Shown here piece by piece: positions 1 to 4,508 of a DNA stretch of 5,594 nt (position 1 is the first letter of the stretch; each line of letters begins with the position of its first letter). The translations under genes and the position numbers were made by a program. The stretch is from NCBI GenBank assembly GCA_964589145.1, contig CAZPSL010000229.1:1-5594 (forward strand), read 5' to 3'. The notes beneath the pieces were generated by a model. It had not been told where the DNA came from. It ran no database searches and saw nothing but the letters and a program-made list of their open reading frames with translations. This stretch comes from UBA11858 sp964589145 (lineage in GTDB: Bacteria > Chloroflexota > Anaerolineae > Anaerolineales > UBA11858).

Positions 1-198
1 AAGCCCGCCGCGGGCAATATCATCGAAGCCCCGGAAGTTCAGGAAATTCACACTTCCTGGCTGCGCATCCACATCGAACCGGGGTCGCCCGCCCACGCCG
101 ATGGCGAAGTGTTCGACTTCGATAGCCACGATCTGGAATACAGCATCCTGCCTGGCAAACTGCCGATGCTGCTTCCCCGGCCAAAAGCGGAGGGTTAG
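1..198 (+). CDS. Diacylglycerol kinase/YegS-BmrU family lipid kinase, C-terminal fragment
   Basis: Frame 1 is open from the first base to a TAG at 196-198 and gives the last 65 residues of a protein whose start lies outside the window. The tail contains HADGE, followed about 16 residues later by a beta-rich stretch ending in SILPGKLPMLLPRP. In YegS/DgkB/BmrU-type lipid kinases the C-terminal beta-sandwich domain typically ends this way: an (x)DGE turn, then a strand of the form 'v.PgaL.vl.P' next to the stop. Such enzymes phosphorylate diacylglycerol or related lipids with ATP at the inner membrane face. The N-terminal catalytic domain with its GGDGT motif is not visible, so substrate and activity cannot be judged. 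The gene is co-directional with the envelope-type genes that follow. The family call is good; the exact lipid substrate is unknown. Confidence 0.72.
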   Translation, partial: KPAAGNIIEAPEVQEIHTSWLRIHIEPGSPAHADGEVFDFDSHDLEYSILPGKLPMLLPRPKAEG

Positions 199-284
199 AC
201 CCTGCTATGAACTTTTCTATTGCCCCACCCCCCTTCCCTAGGAGTGCGGAGCCTGCCCGAAGGGGGAGGGGGAGACAGCAGGGT
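199..284. repeat. GC-rich imperfect inverted repeat after the lipid kinase gene
   Basis: The first bases after the lipid kinase stop, accctgct (199-206), are the exact reverse complement of agcagggt (277-284). Inside them, ccccacccccctt (223-235) faces aagggggaggggg (260-272), which pairs except for two adjacent mismatches. The whole forms an 86-bp imperfect hairpin with a bulged middle. It could act as a transcription terminator for the lipid kinase gene, although only a short T run follows (284-286), or it could be a small dispersed palindromic repeat. The remaining bases to 388 show no gene and no convincing promoter. Confidence 0.5.
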
Positions 285-388
285 TTCTGCTGCCTGCATC
301 ACAGAAAGTACATAACAGCCTCCAGCAACTGCCAGCAATTCCCTCCCGCCGACGCCAATTCGTCCCCTTACTGATTCGCTGACCCGCC

Positions 389-1051
389 ATGCCCTCCCGC
401 CTCATCGCCCGCGCCTTGCGGGTCTTCTTTTTCCTGCTGTACCAGCCGATGGCCTGGAGTTACGATATTGTCGCCGCGCTGGTCTCCTCCGGACGGTGGA
501 AGGACTGGGTTTTCAGCGTTTTGCCCTTCGTTGATGGGGAGCGCGTCCTGGAAATCGGTCACGGCCCCGGACATTTGCAGGCGGCACTGGTACGGAGGGG
601 CATCCGCACCTTTGGGCTGGATGCCAGCCCCCAGATGGGACGTCAGGCCGCGGGCCGCCTGCGGCGCAGCGGACTCACCCCGCGGCTGGTTCGCGGCTAC
701 GCGCAGGCGATTCCCTTCCCGAACGAAACCTTCGACCAGATAGTTTCCACCTTCCCCGCGGAGTACATCGCCGCCCCGGAGACTTTGGCGGAATGTTACC
801 GCACGCTCAAGCCCGGTGGTGAACTGCTGGTGCTCCCGGCGGCGTGGATTACGGGACAATCGCTCCTTGACCGCGGGCTGGCGATTCTCTTCCGGGTCAC
901 CAATCAGGCCCCGGAGTGGAATCCCCAATGGACAGAACCGCTTTCCAGGGCCGGTTTTCAGGTTCAGGGGACATGGATCACCCAAAAATCCTGGAAGTTG
1001 GTCGTCCTGCGGGCGCGGAAGCAGAATGCAGGCAAAAGATGCAGAAATTGA
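389..1051 (+). CDS. Class I SAM-dependent methyltransferase
   Basis: A 220-residue Rossmann-fold methyltransferase. The S-adenosylmethionine loop (motif I) is VLEIGHGPG at residues 53-61. The acidic end of strand 2 is GLD (76-78), AIPFPNETFDQIVSTF (107-122) covers motifs II/III, and RTLKPGGEL (138-146) is the usual post-motif. The N-terminus (1-30) is hydrophobic and aromatic, with FFFLLYQPMAWSYD, and may sit against the membrane; it is not a normal signal peptide. Start: an in-frame TGA at 380-382 makes the ATG at 389 the first possible one. No clear Shine-Dalgarno is seen, and the only obvious internal alternative is Met21 (449). The Methyltransf_11-like core is clear, but the substrate cannot be read from sequence; ubiquinone/menaquinone-type, lipid and small-molecule acceptors are all possible. 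The last residues (about 211-220, KQNAGKRCRN) are basic, lie at the suspected recombination junction with the next gene and may not be native. Confidence 0.87.
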   Translation: MPSRLIARALRVFFFLLYQPMAWSYDIVAALVSSGRWKDWVFSVLPFVDGERVLEIGHGPGHLQAALVRRGIRTFGLDASPQMGRQAAGRLRRSGLTPRLVRGYAQAIPFPNETFDQIVSTFPAEYIAAPETLAECYRTLKPGGELLVLPAAWITGQSLLDRGLAILFRVTNQAPEWNPQWTEPLSRAGFQVQGTWITQKSWKLVVLRARKQNAGKRCRN

Positions 1052-1132
1052 GTATTTGAACTGCACGATCTTCCCGTCAAAATCTGGATCATCCCCGTTT
1101 ATTTCCACCTCGCCCTGCACAAAGCGCAGATT
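1052..1132 (+). pseudogene. Residual coding sequence of the lost N-terminal part of the sugar transferase
   Basis: The sugar transferase frame is open back to the methyltransferase TGA (1049-1051) but has no ATG, GTG or TTG before 1133. This untranslated-looking stretch reads VFELHDLPVKIWIIPVYF and then HLALHKAQI. In full-length polyprenyl glycosylphosphotransferases (N-terminal membrane helices, CoA-binding-like domain, then the catalytic domain), the end of the middle domain looks like this: 'L..LPVkvwviPdyf.LaL.ra', followed by 'LRAP.L..yQRLvKR.FDL'. The match suggests that the gene once continued upstream and was cut near 1050. Just before it, in another frame, 1039-1050 reads MQKL, which would join this stretch if one base were removed; that could be chance. 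This rests on remembered family patterns, not on an alignment. Confidence 0.55.
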
Positions 1133-1786
1133 TTGAAACTCGTCGGGATTTTGATGCTCGATTTGCGTGCCCCGTCCCTGAATGAATACCAGCGATTGGT
1201 GAAACGCGTCTTTGACCTTGTGACGGGTTCCGTTTTACTGGTTTTGCTCTCGCCCCTGATGCTGGTCATCGCTCTCGCCATCAAGTGGGATTCCCCCGGC
1301 CCGGTGATCTACAACTCCCGACGGGTGGGAGAAAACGGCAAACTGTTCTGGATGCACAAATTCCGCTCGATGGTGCAGGATGCCGACAAACAACTGGAGA
1401 TGGTCGCCTGCTACGGGCTAAACGGCGAGATTTTCCACAAATCTCCGGATGACCCGCGCATCACAAGGGTGGGGCGATTTCTCCGCAAAACCAGTCTGGA
1501 CGAACTCCCCCAGTTGTTCAACGTCCTCAGGGGAGAGATGAGCCTCGTCGGTCCGCGCCCGGAACTCCCCGAACTGGTGGAGAACTACGAACCCTGGCAG
1601 CGCAAGCGGTTTGCCGTCCCGCAGGGAATCACCGGCTGGTGGCAGATCAACGGGCGCAGCGACAAGCCCATGCATCTCCACACCGAGGATGACATTTACT
1701 ACATCCAAAATTACTCACTGTTTTTGGATGTTTACATTCTGTTGAAAACTGCCTGGGTTGTCCTGCGCGGTGACGGGGCGTATTGA
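1133..1786 (+). CDS. Polyprenyl-phosphate sugar-1-phosphate transferase (bacterial sugar transferase), N-terminally truncated
   Basis: This family transfers a sugar-1-phosphate from a nucleotide sugar to undecaprenyl phosphate at the cytoplasmic membrane face, the first step of exopolysaccharide or O-antigen synthesis. Residues are numbered from the TTG at 1133. The membrane or re-entrant helix is 25-51 (KRVFDLVTGSVLLVLLSPLM onward) with the Ser-Pro kink at 40-41. SPGPVIYNSRRVGENG is 54-69, KFRSM 76-80, DDPRITRVGRFLRKTSLDEL 106-125 with the catalytic Asp-Glu pair 123-124, MSLVGPRPE 136-144, and GITGWWQINGRS 165-176. The C-terminal tail DIYYIQNYSLFLDVYILLKT is also typical. All catalytic motifs are intact, so a PglC-like minimal enzyme is possible. 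Start choice is uncertain: TTG 1133 and ATG 1154 are both in frame and neither has a clear Shine-Dalgarno. The usual four N-terminal membrane helices and middle domain are absent. The sugar specificity is unknown. Confidence 0.85.
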   Translation: MKLVGILMLDLRAPSLNEYQRLVKRVFDLVTGSVLLVLLSPLMLVIALAIKWDSPGPVIYNSRRVGENGKLFWMHKFRSMVQDADKQLEMVACYGLNGEIFHKSPDDPRITRVGRFLRKTSLDELPQLFNVLRGEMSLVGPRPELPELVENYEPWQRKRFAVPQGITGWWQINGRSDKPMHLHTEDDIYYIQNYSLFLDVYILLKTAWVVLRGDGAY

Positions 1787-1803
1787 GGTAAAATGGGTGT
1801 GCA

Positions 1804-2868
1804 ATGCCTGCTGACGCAATCCTCCTGAACAACCGCTATCAACTGGATCGCCACCTGGGGAGCGGCGGGATGGCGATGGTCTACCGTGCCACCGACCTGA
1901 TGCTGGAGCGTCCGGTCGCCATCAAGGTGCTGCGCGCCGATTTTTCGCAAGCCCCGGCTTTTCGTGAACGTTTCCGGCAGGAGGCGAAGGCGGCGGCGAA
2001 CCTTTCACATCCCAATATCGTCACCGTGCACGATTTCGGGCTGGATCAGGGACGTCTGTTCATTGTGATGGAATATGTCCCCGGCAGCACGCTCAAGGAA
2101 CAGATCGGGCAGCGCGGCCGCTTCACCAGCGAGCAGGCCATCCCCCTGATGGTGCAGGCCTGCGCGGGAATCGGTTATGCCCACCGCGCCGGACTGGTCC
2201 ACTGCGATGTCAAGCCGCAGAACCTGCTGGTGACCCCCGACAAGCGGCTCAAAGTCACCGATTTCGGGATTGCCCGCGCCCTGGCATCTATCCAGCCGGA
2301 TGAGCGCAGCGAAGTGGTGTGGGGCTCGCCGCAGTACTTCTCGCCGGAGCAGGCCGCCGGGCACGCGCCTTCCCCGGCATCGGATGTGTACAGTTTGGGT
2401 GTGATTTTGTATGAGTTGGTGACCGGGCAACTACCTTTTACGGCGCAATCTGCTGAAGAACTGGCGCGTTTGCACCGCGAAGCCGAGCCGGTTCCGCCCC
2501 GCCAACTCAACCCGGCACTCAGCCCGGAACTGGAGCGCATCATTTTGAAGGTGCTCTCCAAAGAGCCTTCAGCCCGCTACCGCACAGCGGACCAACTGGG
2601 GCGGGTGCTGATCACCTTCGCCGGGAGGCCGTCACCTGCGCCCATTGTGCGTACCGCTCCGTCTCCGGCGGAGACCGCGCCTCCCCCGGTCAAGCCAAAA
2701 CCTGCACCTGCTCCGCGGGTTTCTGCTACTCCCGTGTCGCCTCCCCCGCGGGCTTCTGCCGAAATTGACTGGATCACCACCGGACTGGGGCTGGGTGCGC
2801 TCCTGGCGGTCGGCGGTCTGGTGCCGTTTTGGCTGTGGGTTTATTACACGATCAACAGTTTGCGGTGA
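1804..2868 (+). CDS. Transmembrane Ser/Thr protein kinase, PknB/PrkC-like, without extracellular sensor
   Basis: A Hanks-type kinase of 354 residues. The N-lobe has the glycine loop GSGGMAMVY (19-27), VAIK with Lys41, and a helix-C glutamate probably at 60. The catalytic loop is HCDVKPQN (133-140) with base Asp135; Cys134 replaces the usual Arg of HRD. DFG is 153-155, the activation segment ends GSPQYFSPEQ (174-183), SDVYSLG is 193-199, and the late Arg is at 259 or 261. A Pro/Ala-rich linker (about 276-317) leads to one membrane helix (about 325-348), and only some six residues follow it, so PASTA or other outer domains are absent. Start: an in-frame TAA at 1789-1791 leaves ATG 1804 as first start; the GAGGT at 1785-1789 is too far away to be an ideal ribosome site. 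It begins 17 nt after the sugar transferase stop, so cotranscription is likely. A kinase next to rpe recalls prkC of Bacillus, but the architecture differs. Targets are unknown. Confidence 0.92.
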   Translation: MPADAILLNNRYQLDRHLGSGGMAMVYRATDLMLERPVAIKVLRADFSQAPAFRERFRQEAKAAANLSHPNIVTVHDFGLDQGRLFIVMEYVPGSTLKEQIGQRGRFTSEQAIPLMVQACAGIGYAHRAGLVHCDVKPQNLLVTPDKRLKVTDFGIARALASIQPDERSEVVWGSPQYFSPEQAAGHAPSPASDVYSLGVILYELVTGQLPFTAQSAEELARLHREAEPVPPRQLNPALSPELERIILKVLSKEPSARYRTADQLGRVLITFAGRPSPAPIVRTAPSPAETAPPPVKPKPAPAPRVSATPVSPPPRASAEIDWITTGLGLGALLAVGGLVPFWLWVYYTINSLR

Positions 2869-2890
2869 GACGGGGGGGCGCACAAAGCAG

Positions 2891-2930
2891 GCAAGTGTGC
2901 AAGTATGCAAGTGTGCAAGTGTGCAAGTGT
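2891..2930. repeat. Octamer tandem repeat, five units of gcaagtgt
   Basis: Five contiguous 8-bp units start at 2891, 2899, 2907, 2915 and 2923. Four are exactly gcaagtgt and the second is gcaagtat. The array lies in the 126-bp gap between the kinase and rpe. The 8-bp period is not a multiple of three and no gene covers it. Slippage between units should make copy number variable among strains. No function can be inferred. Confidence 0.9.
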
Positions 2931-2941
2931 GAAGGAACACA

Positions 2942-2990
2942 CCCCAACTCCCAACTCCCAATCCCCAATCCCCAGTCCCTGATCCCTTTC
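2942..2990. repeat. Heptamer tandem repeat, units of the ccccaat type
   Basis: Units of 7 bp run ccccaac (2942), tcccaac (2949), tcccaat (2956), ccccaat (2963) and ccccagt (2970), followed by two decayed units, ccctgat and ccctttc. The consensus strongly recalls the short tandemly repeated repetitive (STRR) heptamers known from filamentous cyanobacteria, such as ccccagt and ccccaat. It ends four bases before the rpe start codon, so it occupies the place where a ribosome binding site would be expected, and it contains no AGGAGG-like sequence. Confidence 0.85.
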
Positions 2991-2994
2991 AAAG

Positions 2995-3672
2995 ATGTCC
3001 ATTCCCCCTCCCCCTTACCTCCTCGCCCCTTCCATCCTCTCAGCGGACTTTGCCCGCCTGGGAGAGGAAGTTGCCGCTATTGAGGCCGCGGGCGCCGACT
3101 GGATGCATGTGGACATTATGGACGGGCACTTTGTTCCCAACATGTCCATGGGGCGCAAGGCCCTCGAAGCCTGCAAGCGCGTGACTGATCTGCCCCTGGA
3201 TGTGCACCTGATGGTGGAGAAGCCCGAAAATTTCGTGGACTGGTATGCCGAATCGGGTGCCGACCGCCTGACGGTTCACATCGAAGCCACGCCGAACATC
3301 CACCGGCTGTTGCAGCAGATCCGCGAATTGGGCTGCGCCGTCGGGATTTCGCTCAACCCCGGGACACCCGCTTCTGCTCTGGATGCGGTGCTGCCTATGG
3401 TGGATCAGGTGCTGGTGATGACGGTCAACCCCGGGTTTGGCGGCCAAAAATTTATAACGGCAACCCTCCCGAAAATCCGCGTGATTCGCGCCCGTCTGGA
3501 TCAGGTCAACCCCGAGGCGGTGATCCAGGTGGATGGCGGCATCTCCTCCGCTGCTATTGACGCGGTCATCGAGGCCGGGGCGCAGGTCTTTGTCGCCGGA
3601 AACGCGGTCTTCAAACATCCCGGCGGACCGGAGGCGGGAATCGCCGCGCTGAAGGCACATTTTGCACGTTAA
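2995..3672 (+). CDS. rpe: Ribulose-phosphate 3-epimerase
   Basis: This TIM-barrel enzyme interconverts D-ribulose 5-phosphate and D-xylulose 5-phosphate in the pentose phosphate pathway (or Calvin cycle) in the cytoplasm. At 225 residues it has the normal family length. The N-terminal strand is LAPSILSADFARLG (10-23). Metal ligands and catalytic residues are visible as HVDIMDGHFVPN (38-49; His38, catalytic Asp40), HLMVEKPE (71-78; His71) and VDGGI (179-183; catalytic Asp180). VMTVNPGFGGQKF (141-153) and the late glycine-rich AGNAVF (201-206) form the phosphate-binding side. Start: an in-frame TGA at 2980-2982 precedes ATG 2995. No Shine-Dalgarno is present because the heptamer array fills that position. 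The gene converges on rpmB, with a palindrome between them. The identification is very secure. Confidence 0.97.
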   Translation: MSIPPPPYLLAPSILSADFARLGEEVAAIEAAGADWMHVDIMDGHFVPNMSMGRKALEACKRVTDLPLDVHLMVEKPENFVDWYAESGADRLTVHIEATPNIHRLLQQIRELGCAVGISLNPGTPASALDAVLPMVDQVLVMTVNPGFGGQKFITATLPKIRVIRARLDQVNPEAVIQVDGGISSAAIDAVIEAGAQVFVAGNAVFKHPGGPEAGIAALKAHFAR

Positions 3673-3679
3673 AATCATA

Positions 3680-3712
3680 AGACCCTAAAGGTCTAACAGA
3701 CCTTTAGGGTCT
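3680..3712. terminator. Perfect 15-bp palindrome between convergent rpe and rpmB; possible bidirectional terminator
   Basis: agaccctaaaggtct (3680-3694) and its exact reverse complement agacctttagggtct (3698-3712) are separated by aac. The stem begins eight bases after the rpe stop and about 25 bases beyond the rpmB stop. Read on the minus strand it is followed by tatgatttt (3679-3671), a modest T-rich tract, so it could terminate rpmB. On the plus strand no T run follows (cgttcgag), so for rpe it would be a weak intrinsic terminator. The same arms recur on the other side of rpmB, so it may be a dispersed repeat used secondarily as a terminator. Confidence 0.6.
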
Positions 3713-3737
3713 CGTTCGAGAAAAACGGTTCGGTCAA

Positions 3738-3923
3738 TCAATCAACGGTTTTCACCATCGTGCGGATGCAGCGGGTGCAGAGCGTTTTGCGGGTTTTGCG
3801 CCCGTTCTCGTAAACCGTAACTTTTTGCAGGTTGACTTTGAACTTCCGCAAGGTTGATTTCTTTGACCAGGGCACGCTGCGCCCAAAGGTTGTTTTCTTT
3901 CCGCAGTTTTCGCAAACAGCCAT
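3738..3923 (-). CDS. rpmB: 50S ribosomal protein L28
   Basis: A 61-residue basic protein starting MAVCENCGKK and ending RTMVKTVD, the normal size for the short L28 form. It has the two Cys-x2-Cys pairs of the zinc-binding type (Cys4/Cys7 and Cys49/Cys52). The internal TTFGRSVPWSKK (11-22) and VTVYENGRKTRKTLCTRC (35-52) are typical L28 stretches. It is part of the large ribosomal subunit, near the exit site. The ATG (complement of 3921-3923) is preceded on the minus strand by AAAGGA (3937-3932), eight bases from the start, which is a good ribosome site. It is alone on its strand, between rpe and the asp23-like gene, the same placement as in Bacillus. The four cysteines imply a zinc-containing (C+) paralogue; a C- copy elsewhere would make zinc regulation worth considering, but no Zur-like operator was recognised here. 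Confidence 0.97.
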   Translation of the reverse strand: MAVCENCGKKTTFGRSVPWSKKSTLRKFKVNLQKVTVYENGRKTRKTLCTRCIRTMVKTVD

Positions 3924-3957
3924 CGTACAGTTCCTTTCACAAAATAGATTTCACGCA

Positions 3958-4004
3958 AGACCCTAAAGGTCTGCCAGACCTTTAGGGTCTGCCTTTAGGG
4001 TCTG
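3958..4004. repeat. Second copy of the palindrome plus a 13-bp tandem duplication, in the rpmB leader
   Basis: agaccctaaaggtct (3958-3972) and agacctttagggtct (3976-3990) are identical to the arms at 3680-3712; only the 3-base loop differs (gcc instead of aac). The right end is duplicated exactly: cctttagggtctg occurs at 3979-3991 and again at 3992-4004. Transcribed toward rpmB, the hairpin would lie between the predicted promoter and the ribosome site. It is not followed by a T run in that direction (ttgcgtgaaatc), so a simple intrinsic terminator or attenuator is unlikely. A dispersed palindromic repeat is the better reading. Confidence 0.85.
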
Positions 4005-4035
4005 TAAGTTGACCAGCCGGTTTTAGAGCCGGGCA

Positions 4036-4064
4036 ATCTTACCACAGTTCGTATCCCCCAGCAA
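4036..4064 (-). promoter_or_regulatory. Candidate sigma70-type promoter for rpmB
   Basis: On the minus strand, TTGCTG (4064-4059) and TAAGAT (4041-4036) are 17 bp apart. The -10 box matches 4 of 6 bases of TATAAT and is preceded by TGG, the extended -10 element; the -35 matches only TTG of TTGACA. Transcription would start near 4029, leaving a leader of about 105 nt that contains the palindrome and the AAAGGA ribosome site of rpmB. No equally good promoter was found on the plus strand for the asp23-like gene; TTAAAT at 4075-4080 is a weak -10 candidate without a clear -35. Confidence 0.4.
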
Positions 4065-4139
4065 GGAAAACGGGTTAAATTAGATGGCGAGTTTTCGAAC
4101 CGCAAAAATTCGCTACAGCAAGCCAAAAGCGAGGTAACG

Positions 4140-4496
4140 ATGACACAAGATACCACTCAACTGGGAACCATTTACGTTTCTCCGCGAGCGATTGCCACCA
4201 TTGCCTACCAGGCCGCCCTGCGTTCCTACGGCGTGGTCGGGATGGCCTCCAGGAACGTACTCAACGGGCTGGCAAATGCCCTGGCAAAAGACCCCACCCA
4301 CGGGGTTGAAGTCCACTACGATGGCGAGAAGATCAACATTGACCTGTACATTGTGGTGGAATACGGCACGCGCATCAAATCGGTGGCGGCAAGCGTAGCA
4401 AACACCGTGCGCTACCATGTCGAAAAGGCAATGGGACTACCCATCAATGAAATCAACGTCCATGTGCAAGGACTGCGCATCAGCAACCTGGACTGA
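4140..4496 (+). CDS. Asp23/Gls24 family envelope protein (YloU-like)
   Basis: A 118-residue protein of the Asp23/Gls24 (DUF322) family. Typical stretches are GTIYVSPRAIATIAYQAALR (9-28, 'g.i.is..vi..ia..aa.'), YGVVGMAS (30-37), VEVHYDGEKINIDLYIVVEY (56-75) with the alternating beta pattern, IKSVAASVANTVRYHVEK (79-96, amphipathic helix) and INEINVHVQGLRI (102-114). There is no signal peptide or membrane helix. In Firmicutes Asp23 is a membrane-associated protein linked to envelope stress; the yloU paralogue sits before yloV, as here. The ATG has GAGGT (4131-4135) just upstream, a sound ribosome site. The next gene begins 12 nt after its stop, so the pair is probably one transcript. Its molecular function in this lineage is not established. 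Confidence 0.9.
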   Translation: MTQDTTQLGTIYVSPRAIATIAYQAALRSYGVVGMASRNVLNGLANALAKDPTHGVEVHYDGEKINIDLYIVVEYGTRIKSVAASVANTVRYHVEKAMGLPINEINVHVQGLRISNLD

Positions 4497-4508
4497 GAGG
4501 AGATTTGC

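Noticed and set aside
368..1120. 250-codon open frame on the minus strand across the methyltransferase gene
   Set aside because: It is the shadow of a GC-rich coding gene: the plus strand has clear methyltransferase motifs, while the minus translation is Gly/Arg/Pro-rich without any recognisable domain.
2891..2990. Possible CRISPR-like array
   Set aside because: Units are 7-8 bp and contiguous with no spacers, so these are simple tandem repeats.
2645..3083. Short plus-strand open frames covering the tandem repeats
   Set aside because: Their translations are low-complexity products of the kinase linker and the octamer/heptamer arrays, overlap kinase and rpe in the wrong frame, and lack ribosome sites.
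3040..3678. 212-codon open frame on the minus strand inside rpe
   Set aside because: rpe on the plus strand is unmistakable; the antisense translation has no family signature.
3958..3990. Attenuator or intrinsic terminator in front of rpmB
   Set aside because: The hairpin is strong but has no T run after it in the rpmB direction, and its identical copy downstream of rpmB favours a repeat.
4015..4033. ccggttttagagccgg hairpin between rpmB and the asp23-like gene
   Set aside because: Only a 4-bp stem with an 8-base loop; too weak to call.
4009..4041. Plus-strand promoter with TTGACC (4009-4014) for the asp23-like gene
   Set aside because: The -35 box is good, but no acceptable -10 box lies 16-18 bp downstream.
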